This document shows positions 8,878 to 18,219 of a stretch of DNA of 64,000 nt, piece after piece; position 1 is the first letter of the stretch, and the number at the start of each line of letters is the position of its first letter. The position numbers and the translations under genes are program-made. Source of the stretch: Neisseriaceae bacterium (GTDB lineage Bacteria > Pseudomonadota > Gammaproteobacteria > Burkholderiales > Neisseriaceae); the NCBI GenBank assembly GCA_016864895.1, contig CP046107.1, positions 682,001 to 746,000 of the forward strand, written 5' to 3'. The notes below the pieces were generated by a model. The model made no database searches. It saw only the letters and a program-made list of their open reading frames with translations, and was not told the origin of the DNA.

Positions 8878-11800
8878 TTATAACTCATATCTATAGCCGA
8901 CTGAGTATGATAGATTCTTGCTCTTAGATTTGTTCTTATCAAGCGCATAATTGACAGACGTAGTAATCCGTGAATTCTTATCCAATTTAAATTGAACTGT
9001 TGGTTTAATTTCAAACCAACTCTTAGCATTCTTCACAAGACGATTAGCTTCTCGAGAGAATGTAGTATTATAACGCTTCAACCCACCCTCACCGATTAAC
9101 TTATTCTTCTTATCATCATTCAAGTTCCTATTAGCTGTGATATCAATAGAAGCTCTCATAAACGCAGAATCATCCGGACAGTCATCTGAAATCCTCACAC
9201 CTAAAGTAGCATATTCTTGATTACGTTTTTGTTTTTTGAACCTCATCGCTGTACTAGATATGCCATTTTCGTCAAACGCCCCTACTTCATAACGATAGCT
9301 AGTATAAGCTAATACTGGTGCTAACACCCAAGTATTACCCAATAAAAACTCATATCCTGTTTCGATACGACCACCCCAGGTTTTACCATCAGTTTTAGAT
9401 TTTTCAACCCGAGCATTTTCGCCTAAAGGAATTGAACGCCCAATGCTATCAAATTTAGTAGTACCACCTGATATTAAACCGTTAATCCACCATGATCCAG
9501 TTGAATACTGCGCAAATCCAGTAATGACGAGGTCTTTTTGATCATACTTTAAGTTTTGATGAGGTTTCATTTTACTAATACCCAATGACCCCATTAAGCC
9601 AACATCAACCCCCTCTGCTGGACGGAATCCATAACCAATATTCAACCCATTATAAACAATCGCACGGTTATTTAATGAACGATTTTGCTTACTATATCCT
9701 CCAGAAAATCCACCAAATACATAAGACTGACCCTGACCCTCATACGGCCTGGCATTAATACGAGTGAGCTCACTTAACAGGTAATCTTGTCTTGCTTTAG
9801 CACCAATTTCTAGTGAACGGCTCAAACCAGTCATATAAGCAGGGGCGTTAACAGTAGCAATTGCGTATTCTGCAATTATTCTATGCATTTCAGCACTAGG
9901 GTGATGCCAGTCAGTGTACATATAATGGCGACCATCATGACCATGATAATAACGATCCCCTTCATCACAGTTTGGTGCAACTTGTCCAATTGTACACTCT
10001 GGAACTAAAATCTCATCAATACCGTAAGCTAGTGGATTATCCATTACTTCCCTAAATAACCCATCAACATCTAATTGAACCACATTACCACCTACCACCT
10101 GTTCAATACGACCATTGACTGACTGGTTAAACCAAGAAATTACATTATTTTGAGCCTTGAATACAGTATCAAAATACGCAGCCACTAAAGATCTAGGAAT
10201 AAATGGGTATCTACTATGAATAGCATTGATATTATTTTCACGGAAGTACTCAATACCTTTACCATCAGCGAGGTTACCAACCCGATTAGCCGGATCTCTT
10301 AAAAAACTATCTTGAGATTTCATTAACCAACCACCAATATTAAAAATATCAAGTGGTGTCCCACCTGTAATCATACCTATATCCATTAGCCCTTCTAACA
10401 TAACACCAGTAAATGAGGTATAGGCAGAACTAGGTAGATTCAAAATAAGGATAGGACCTTGTGCCCCATTATCAATCAGCTTTTGTGCTAACAAACCAGG
10501 ATACAACGCTTTATCATTCAAATAAGGTTGGTTAGGCATCACACTATTGAATACAGTTCCCCAATTCACAGGATTCATTACAGCATACTGAATATCAGCG
10601 GTCACATCGTTACCACCACCCCACAAGATGAATATATCATCCTTGTTAGCACCACCATTTCTTTCTAAATAACGATTAACTTGAGACTTTAATGAATCTC
10701 TTCGAATAATCCAGCTCATTGGATCGAAAAGATCATTACGTAATACGGCACCAGACATTGCATAGTTAGCACCACCGAAACGTTCTGGTGTTACTACTTT
10801 CCCAGTCAAGGCCAATGACAAATATGAGTTATAGATAACATACGGATTACCATCAGCCACATAAACTGACCCACGACCAAACGAGCCCGTGTCTGACAAT
10901 GAGTCACCAAATACCACCAAGTTTTTAAATTCAAAATCCTCATATTTAGCATCATAATTATAATCATGAAACCCATATTTCCAACTAATTCTACTATTAG
11001 GGTTAGACACTCTCCAAGATAAAGCACCACCTGCACCCGAAATAATTGGTACATATGACGAAGCTACAGACAATGGACCTAAACTCATAGATGGGACAAA
11101 CGAAGAACTACTAGGTAACCCACTAGAAAGTGCAGGTACCCCACTAGAAAGTGCCGAAGTAGCAGGTACTGAGGAACTAAGTGATGACAATGAATTAAAC
11201 GGCAATGAGGATAAAGAAGGTAATGTGCTAGATGAAAGAAATGGTCCTGAAATAGACGCAGGAATACTAGACAGTGATAAAACCGGTGAAGATAAACTAA
11301 ATAATGCAGATGTAGTACTAATCAAACTATTTACTGAGGCACTAGTTGACAGTGAAAATGCTGGCACGCTGCTTGATAACATCGAAACAGCAGATGGCAA
11401 TGATGGAATACCACTAAGTGATGAAGATGACCCCAATACAGACGAAGATACACCAGCACCAGAAGAAGGTATACTAGATAATGCCTGTGAAACAGTGCTA
11501 CTCAAGGAAAGAGATGGACCTGACGAACTACTCAATACATTCACAAAAGAACTAGAAGACAACAAACTCGTGATTACAGCAGGAACCAATGAACTTAAAG
11601 GTAGACTCGACAAAGATGAAGCAGAACTTGAAGGAATAGAACTCACAGCACTAGACGATAAGGCAGGAATGGCAGAAGGAACAGACAACAAAGAGCTAGG
11701 TATCGAACTAGCTGCCAAAGACGAAGGAACTGAACTTAATGGCAATGAACTAGATGAAACAGAAGCACTAACAAATAGTGGAACACTTAAACTCAATGTA

Positions 11801-14184
11801 GACACACCTAAGCTACTAGAAGTAAAAGAACTGGATTGAGAACTCATGGCCGGCACTAGAGAGCTAACCGATAAACTGCTTGGCAAAGACGATAATGGCC
11901 CAGAACTACTCCCCAAAACTAAGCTCGGTATTGCAGAAACGATTAATGGTAGCGAGGATACTAAAAAGGAAGATGAACTGACCGATAATATTGGTGTGGA
12001 CAACAAAGATGAGCTACCCACAGACAATGATGAAAACGCCACAGAACTAGACAAACTAGCAGGAACTAATAAACTCAACGGAAACAACGACGAAATTGGC
12101 ACCAAACTGGAAGAAAGCACCGATGAACTAGCTAACATCGTGCTAGATAAAAAAGATGGAGCACTAGAAACACTAAGCACAGATGACGAAATAGATGTAG
12201 GTAAAGAAGATAATGATACCGGAATACTAGACAATAGTGTTGACAACGATAATGGCAATCCACTAACACTACTTGTACTGGAAATTAAACCAGATACTAG
12301 TGAAGCAACTGGCACCAAACCTGAGGACAATGATGAAGAAACACTAACTGCCAAAGGAACAATCGAACTAACAGACGTAGATGACAAAACACCTGAAGAA
12401 CTAGCTGATGAACTTAATGGCAAGGCTGAAATCGAACCAACAATCGTCGAAGATGATGGCACTGCCGAACTTAAAGACAATCCAGATAATGCTGAATTCA
12501 TGCTAGAACTAGGAATCAAGCTCGAAGTAATTATATTCGACGGGATACTTGATAAAGTCAAAGAAGAACTAGCAAATGGTAATGAAAGTATTGAAGATGT
12601 AATCATCGCAACCCCCAAAATTGGCCCTACTGAGGAAGAACTAAACGAGCTCGAAGCCAATACTGGCCCTGATAATGGCGCCAATGAACTCAATACGGCA
12701 CCAGACAAGCTAGAAACACCGCTCACTAAAGACACCATGCCAGGTAAAAAACTAGATAGGAATAGTAATGATGATGATATCGATGAAATAGCTAATCCAC
12801 TAGACGGGAGTAAAGAAGACGAACCAATCAACAAAGACGATGTAGCAGAAGGAATCAATAAACTAGATGATGACAAACCACTTGAACCAAGTACGCTAGA
12901 AATAATAGATGACAACGATGATGAAGGTGCACTAAAAGAACTTATACTAGCCAAAGTACTTGTCACACTGCCCGAAAGTAGAGGTGCAGCACTTACTAAA
13001 GATGAACTTAAAGTACTAATACCCAATGAACTTGGCATAGTTGACAATGAGCTAAGTACAGGAGACGAAACTAACGAACTTAAACCTAACGATGACGAAA
13101 CTACTGCTGATGAACTGACAAAAGGAGCTGATGACGGAAGCACACTTGACAAACTTGATAAAGACAAGTTTGTAATGGCAGAAGAACTGGTTAAGATACT
13201 AGATGATATAGGAGAACCTAAAATAATTGCTGAAATAGTGCTCGGCAATCCAATAGAAGTGCTAATCACACTAGGAATACCCAAAATAGAAGATGATAGA
13301 GAACTAACAGTAGCACTAAATGAATTTGCTAAAGAGGATACTATTGAGAATGTTTCAGAAAATGAGCTCAGTACAGAAGAGGCTGACTGCGGCACACTGG
13401 TAAGTAATGGAGACACCCCAGATAAGCTCAATGGCAATGAAGATGGCAACAAAATACTTGAAAAAATCAAAGGTAATACACTAGGAAGTAATGAACTAGC
13501 TGGCACTGAAAATGAAAAGGCCGAAACTGCACTTGGAATAGAAGCAGAACTTGGCACAATACTAGAAATGGAAGCCAAAGGAGCCAAAGGAGCCAAAGCG
13601 GATAAACCACTTAATGTAGATAAAGGCCCACTAACTGAAACACCAATAGAAGAAGGTATCGTAGACAATGAAGGTAGCAAAGAACTCAATGCTTCAGAAC
13701 TACTAACGATAGTTGGTGGAACCACAGATGCTGGTAATTTAGATATAGCAGAAAATGGTGCCAATGATACTAACGACCGTACAGAAGGAAACCTAGGCTG
13801 AATCGCATCAGCAAAAATCTCAAACCCAGCGTAATAACCATCCGGCTTAATCATATCAGTTAATTTTGCTAAACTTCTATTATTATCTTTATCATTAATG
13901 ATACCTGTTAAAAATAAACCTGCTTGCAATACACTGGATAAGATTCCACCAACGTTACTACAACAACCTTCAACAGCAACATCTTGAGCATATGCTTCCT
14001 CATAAACTGGTTCATCAGAAACTGGTTGCTCATAGGTTGGGGTTGGATGAACACTTCCCTGCCCGTCATCACCTGACATTGCTACATTATAGGGGGAGAT
14101 CGAAGAAACTGATTGTGCTGATGCTATGCTTGCAACATAAGACAATACCAACACACCTAGATATTTCTTTTTAAATTTTTGCAC
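8878..14184 (-). CDS. Giant serine-rich SGNH/GDSL-esterase autotransporter
   Basis: Type V secreted surface protein of 1768 residues. Order: signal peptide (about 1-23, cleavage after ASA); a short acidic N-terminal part with a CC pair at 74-75; a serine-rich, nearly uncharged low-complexity region (about 135-1050); an SGNH esterase domain with GDSLSD near 1093, GGGND near 1190 and DWHHPS near 1426; and a C-terminal autotransporter beta-barrel (about 1500-1768) ending YSVGYRYEL. The family (EstA, ApeE) normally runs signal, esterase, barrel in about 650 residues, so the serine-rich insert is the odd part. Start is GTG at 14184 with AGGAG 7 bases before it. The esterase triad looks complete, so lipid ester hydrolysis at the cell surface is likely. 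Role of the insert is unknown; stalk or glycosylation scaffold are guesses. Confidence 0.93.
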   Translation of the reverse strand: MQKFKKKYLGVLVLSYVASIASAQSVSSISPYNVAMSGDDGQGSVHPTPTYEQPVSDEPVYEEAYAQDVAVEGCCSNVGGILSSVLQAGLFLTGIINDKDNNRSLAKLTDMIKPDGYYAGFEIFADAIQPRFPSVRSLVSLAPFSAISKLPASVVPPTIVSSSEALSSLLPSLSTIPSSIGVSVSGPLSTLSGLSALAPLAPLASISSIVPSSASIPSAVSAFSFSVPASSLLPSVLPLIFSSILLPSSLPLSLSGVSPLLTSVPQSASSVLSSFSETFSIVSSLANSFSATVSSLSSSILGIPSVISTSIGLPSTISAIILGSPISSSILTSSSAITNLSLSSLSSVLPSSAPFVSSSAVVSSSLGLSSLVSSPVLSSLSTMPSSLGISTLSSSLVSAAPLLSGSVTSTLASISSFSAPSSSLSSIISSVLGSSGLSSSSLLIPSATSSLLIGSSSLLPSSGLAISSISSSLLFLSSFLPGMVSLVSGVSSLSGAVLSSLAPLSGPVLASSSFSSSSVGPILGVAMITSSILSLPFASSSLTLSSIPSNIITSSLIPSSSMNSALSGLSLSSAVPSSSTIVGSISALPLSSSASSSGVLSSTSVSSIVPLAVSVSSSLSSGLVPVASLVSGLISSTSSVSGLPLSLSTLLSSIPVSLSSLPTSISSSVLSVSSAPSFLSSTMLASSSVLSSSLVPISSLFPLSLLVPASLSSSVAFSSLSVGSSSLLSTPILSVSSSSFLVSSLPLIVSAIPSLVLGSSSGPLSSLPSSLSVSSLVPAMSSQSSSFTSSSLGVSTLSLSVPLFVSASVSSSSLPLSSVPSSLAASSIPSSLLSVPSAIPALSSSAVSSIPSSSASSLSSLPLSSLVPAVITSLLSSSSFVNVLSSSSGPSLSLSSTVSQALSSIPSSGAGVSSSVLGSSSSLSGIPSLPSAVSMLSSSVPAFSLSTSASVNSLISTTSALFSLSSPVLSLSSIPASISGPFLSSSTLPSLSSLPFNSLSSLSSSVPATSALSSGVPALSSGLPSSSSFVPSMSLGPLSVASSYVPIISGAGGALSWRVSNPNSRISWKYGFHDYNYDAKYEDFEFKNLVVFGDSLSDTGSFGRGSVYVADGNPYVIYNSYLSLALTGKVVTPERFGGANYAMSGAVLRNDLFDPMSWIIRRDSLKSQVNRYLERNGGANKDDIFILWGGGNDVTADIQYAVMNPVNWGTVFNSVMPNQPYLNDKALYPGLLAQKLIDNGAQGPILILNLPSSAYTSFTGVMLEGLMDIGMITGGTPLDIFNIGGWLMKSQDSFLRDPANRVGNLADGKGIEYFRENNINAIHSRYPFIPRSLVAAYFDTVFKAQNNVISWFNQSVNGRIEQVVGGNVVQLDVDGLFREVMDNPLAYGIDEILVPECTIGQVAPNCDEGDRYYHGHDGRHYMYTDWHHPSAEMHRIIAEYAIATVNAPAYMTGLSRSLEIGAKARQDYLLSELTRINARPYEGQGQSYVFGGFSGGYSKQNRSLNNRAIVYNGLNIGYGFRPAEGVDVGLMGSLGISKMKPHQNLKYDQKDLVITGFAQYSTGSWWINGLISGGTTKFDSIGRSIPLGENARVEKSKTDGKTWGGRIETGYEFLLGNTWVLAPVLAYTSYRYEVGAFDENGISSTAMRFKKQKRNQEYATLGVRISDDCPDDSAFMRASIDITANRNLNDDKKNKLIGEGGLKRYNTTFSREANRLVKNAKSWFEIKPTVQFKLDKNSRITTSVNYALDKNKSKSKNLSYSVGYRYEL
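11030..13782 (-). repeat. Serine-rich low-complexity coding region of the autotransporter
   Basis: Codes for about 915 residues composed almost only of Ser, Leu, Val, Pro, Ala, Ile, Gly, Thr and Phe. In one 101-residue sample I counted 46 Ser. I found only a couple of Glu and no Lys or Asp in the main body. There is no exact repeating unit; short words such as SSL, PSS and SSVL recur irregularly. Serine codons of both classes (TCN and AGY) are mixed. Confidence 0.9.
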
Positions 14185-15725
14185 TTTATGACTCCTAAAT
14201 TTTAGTTAACACTTATTTTTTTTAAGCCATCTAAGATGTAAAAATCAATTGCCTGCAAACAACTAATTATTTTCTAAATAGCCACCTAAATCACTGCCCC
14301 CTTTTTTTTTTCAGACCACAAAATATCAACCACAGTTATAGACATAACTATGCGGTTAAAATTACACTGTTGCTTTAAGTATACAATAATAAAATGCATT
14401 ACTCAAATGACTTCAATATTTTGTCTCACTGTTAGTCTCTCTAATATTGATATAAACATAAATACTACCAGCAAATTTTAGCTTTATATATTAATTAAAA
14501 CAATAATATAATTATATACTTTCTAAAGTTATGCTCACCAAATCCAGTAAAGAATATGTATAAAAAAAGCAACAATAATAAATTAATTCTATTTAATCCT
14601 TAGTACCGAAATATTATTTTTTTATCAAATTTGTAATAATGATACACTAGATCAAGTGGAATAGAATTGTTGCTGTTTTATCTTGTCAAACTGTAATTTA
14701 CTGGTATTCTAATCCTGAGACTTTTACCCAACCTAAAATTGAACAATAAGCATATCTGGCTATAACTAACGTCCTTAACCAAATGATTTATTTCTTAATT
14801 GAATATCACCACCATTTGATAAAATCAATGATACTTTGCAGAATCTTTTATGAAAATTATCTTAAGCTTTCGTGACCAACCAGCAACTTAAAAGTGTTTA
14901 ATGATGCTTATTAGTAAGGCATAAATCTAAGTTTATGGCAGATCCAACAAAACACCTAGAAATTAATGAGTCCTCATGAAGACAATGAACTTGGGATAAA
15001 ATACTTGAACTTAGTGAGAATTAAGTATAAATCCAAGAGTATTCAAGACATGAAGCACCAGTTATTGAAATTAAATGTAAAAGAATTTAGTGCGAGTGAT
15101 AATTAAATATAAGTAAAGTGGCTACACTCTACTAGTACTCAATTCTAAATTAGTCATCAATGCAGGAACCTACCACTAAAACAAATCTCACCTCTAACAT
15201 TATACAGATATTGGTATCAAATCTATCAATTAGGGAATATAAAGCTTGAAACTATCATCACCAATAAAACCTGGAAGAAGTAAACTAACTTACAATACCC
15301 CTGTAACAATAACCCGTATAAAAAAATTCTTTACAGGATTTACATGGTTAATAACCTTTGAGGCTCTTCAGATTGAGAAGGCATGTAATAGGCATATACA
15401 GATTTTATTAATGGGATCGATAACTTACTCCATATTCAAACAAGAACCCCTTATTCCTGAAATTAGGTAAACTTACTTTTTTGAGTCAATACCAATGATA
15501 CAACAGAATTAAATGCTAATAATAAACAAACTCGTTTTAGCTTACACTTGCTACCCTTGACCCAACCATTAATAATACATATACCTAATTTTTAAATTAA
15601 TAGTTATCAAAAAGAATCTTAACCTAATTACACAACTCGATACCATAACATGTTATGTTAGAACAGCCCATAAGACTCAACTTAATGGTAATTCCCCTTG
15701 AAGTACTGTCAACCAAAAATGATAA
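14185..15725. other. 1.5-kb gap without a recognisable gene
   Basis: AT-rich DNA between the autotransporter and ETF-QO. It holds the autotransporter's upstream region, including an A10G5 tract on the minus strand at 14297-14311. A 74-codon plus-strand frame at 15246-15470 resembles no protein I know and has no ribosome site. I found no tRNA-like fold or transposase motif. It may be decayed coding DNA. Confidence 0.6.
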
Positions 15726-17381
15726 CTACATCGCAGAATAGTTAGGCCCACCTCCCCCTTCTGGACAAGTCCATATGATATTTTGTGTTGGATCTTTAAT
15801 ATCGCATGTTTTACAATGCAAGCAATTTTGAGCATTGATCTGTAAATACGGTTTTCCCTGTTTTTCTATAATTTCATACACACCAGCAGGACAATAGCGT
15901 GTTTCTGGAGAGTCATAAAGCTCATGATTAACTGAAATAGCCACATTTGGATTGGTTAATTTCAAATGGCATGGCTGATTTTCTTCATGATTAGTACCAG
16001 ATAAAAATATACTCGACAAACGATCAAAACTAACCTTACCGTCAGGTTTAGCGTAATCTATTTTTTTCGCCTTATCTTTAGGTAACAGTCTCTCATTGTC
16101 TGCTTTGTAATGTTTGATTGTCCATGGACCTCTACCTTTCAAAACATAATCCTCCAGTCCACTATATACCATAGCAGGCCATAAAGTCCATTTAAATGCC
16201 GGACGATAATTACGCACCGCTTTCAATTCATCGTATAGCCAACTTTGCTCAAATAATTTCTGATAAGATATCGCTTCTTGAGAGGTAGTATAAGACTCTC
16301 TTGAAGGCTCTAGCACATCCCATACAGCTTCAGCAGCTAACATACCTGACTTAATAGCCATATGAGAACCTTTCATCCTCGGCACATTCAAAAAACCAGC
16401 AGTATCTCCAACTAAAACACCACCAGGAAAACTTAACTTAGGAAGACTTTGAAAGCCACCTTCATTAATAGCTCTGGCACCATATGATATTCTACGGCCA
16501 CCTTGTAGATATTTTTTAATTTCGGGATGTAACTTATATCTTTGAAACTCATCAAAAGGGGACATATAAGGATTGTTATAATCCAAACCTACTATATAAC
16601 CAATATAAATCTTGTTATTCTGCATATGGTACATAAAGGAACCACCATAAACACTCATAGGCAGTGGCCAACCAATTGTATGCATCACAAGACCCTCTTG
16701 ATGTACTTCTTCAGACACTTCCCATATTTCTTTGATGCCTATCCCATAAGTTTGAAGGTCAGAATCTTTATCTAAATTAAATTTTTTTAATAAAGTTTTG
16801 GTTAAATTTCCTCTACACCCCTCTGAAAAAATAGTTTGCTGTGCCAATAACTCCATTCCTGGTTGATAGGCATCAGTCGGCTTCCCATCGACACCAACAC
16901 CCATATCACCAGTCAAAATTCCTTTAACAGTACCATCTTTATGGTATAAGATTTCAGTTGCTGAAAAACCTGGGTAGATTTCCACCCCCATATTTTCAGC
17001 TTGTTCTGCTAGCCATTTGCAAACTAAACTAAGGCTAATAATATAATTATTTTTATTACGGAAAGCAGGTGGTGTCGGCAATTTAAAAGCTTTGTTTTTT
17101 GTTAAAAACATTAAACGGTCTTGTTTAACCTCACAAGTTAATGGCGCACCTAAATCTTTCCAGTTAGGAATGAGCTCAGTAATAGCCTTAGGATCCATAA
17201 CGGCACCCGATATGATGTGCCCCCCCACTTCTGAACCCTTTTCTACAATACAAATAGTAATTTCTCTATCTTGCTCTTGTGCTAATTGTTTTAAACGAAT
17301 CGCTGCACTCAGCCCAGCAGGACCCGCACCCACAACAACTACATCGAATTGCATACTATCTCTAATAATATCTTGACCCAT
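15726..17381 (-). CDS. Electron transfer flavoprotein-ubiquinone oxidoreductase
   Basis: Inner-membrane iron-sulfur flavoprotein that passes electrons from reduced ETF to ubiquinone. The FAD Rossmann motif GAGPAG is at 18-23. The body has the ETF-QO blocks GCRGNLTK and GDTAGFLNVPRMKG. The C-terminal [4Fe-4S] ligands are in CLHCKTCDIKDP plus a later TCPEGGGGPNY. The length of 551 is normal. A good ribosome site AAGGAAA precedes the ATG. No etfA or etfB is in the window. The nearest neighbour is an FAD dehydrogenase of a family that can feed ETF. Confidence 0.95.
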   Translation of the reverse strand: MGQDIIRDSMQFDVVVVGAGPAGLSAAIRLKQLAQEQDREITICIVEKGSEVGGHIISGAVMDPKAITELIPNWKDLGAPLTCEVKQDRLMFLTKNKAFKLPTPPAFRNKNNYIISLSLVCKWLAEQAENMGVEIYPGFSATEILYHKDGTVKGILTGDMGVGVDGKPTDAYQPGMELLAQQTIFSEGCRGNLTKTLLKKFNLDKDSDLQTYGIGIKEIWEVSEEVHQEGLVMHTIGWPLPMSVYGGSFMYHMQNNKIYIGYIVGLDYNNPYMSPFDEFQRYKLHPEIKKYLQGGRRISYGARAINEGGFQSLPKLSFPGGVLVGDTAGFLNVPRMKGSHMAIKSGMLAAEAVWDVLEPSRESYTTSQEAISYQKLFEQSWLYDELKAVRNYRPAFKWTLWPAMVYSGLEDYVLKGRGPWTIKHYKADNERLLPKDKAKKIDYAKPDGKVSFDRLSSIFLSGTNHEENQPCHLKLTNPNVAISVNHELYDSPETRYCPAGVYEIIEKQGKPYLQINAQNCLHCKTCDIKDPTQNIIWTCPEGGGGPNYSAM

Positions 17382-18219
17382 GTGTTTTTTTCCTTATTAT
17401 ATACAGTTGCTTACATAGATATTGTATGTCTACAACGTAATTAATTTATACCTCCAGCATAGGGTACCACAACAAAAATTAGACTCTCAATATAATAGTA
17501 ATCTAGTTTTAAACAATTTAGAGCAGCACTCCCTAATATCATTAACGAGCTATGAACACATATCTAATCCAAATTAGTTTAATCTTAGGCAACAATCTAT
17601 TCCTAAAATATACTACAGAAACATTCGGTGCCATCAGAGACAAAAGCAACTAATCAACATCACTCCCCACAAATTTTTTGCTCAGTCAAATAAAATTATT
17701 ATTCGTATTTAAGATCCCACTTCAACCCCCCCCCCAAAAAAAAACTAAAGTAGAATACCACAACAACAGCTATTCTAAGGATTACCCAGCTTATCTTATC
17801 ACTTTTAACCAATACTCTACTCTAAAAACATGGAATCATGTTCCAAACTAAGTAAATATCAGGTAATTTAATACGATCATCAAAAACATACCCGGTAACC
17901 TTTTATTTTGCAATCTTAATCACTAACATTATTGTTCAAATCTATTTTCAAATATTGACTTGAAAAAACACTATTGTTTAGGAAACTAAAACAGTCTGTC
18001 ATATCCAAAAAATTCCTGTGGGTAAATAAAACAACAAGGCATTTTAGAATAAGCTATTTAAGGCATCTTGAATCTAGCCAATCTTGAACACTCCTAAAGC
18101 TTCATTACCATGAAGCAGTATACACTTCATTTCAAGATATACTGACAACAATGCATCAAATAATCAATGCTTTAGTAGTTTTGACTATATTGTTCTAACA
18201 AAAAAATAATTTTAAAAAA
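17382..18219. other. 0.84-kb gap with a C10-A9 homopolymer tract
   Basis: AT-rich DNA with no recognisable gene. A run of ten C followed by nine A (17726-17744) stands out. The stretch has many stops in all frames I followed. Confidence 0.6.

Noticed and set aside
11846..13801. 651-codon plus-strand frame, with a 204-codon one at 11225-11839
   Set aside because: They lie opposite the serine-rich passenger. The acidic low-complexity product is the mirror of the sense codons, and the flanking esterase and barrel prove the minus strand is coding.
14812..14826. FNR-like TTGAT/ATCAA box
   Set aside because: The half-sites are three bases apart rather than four and no promoter or gene is positioned by it.
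15246..15470. 74-codon plus-strand frame
   Set aside because: No ribosome site, no recognised motif, in decayed-looking DNA.
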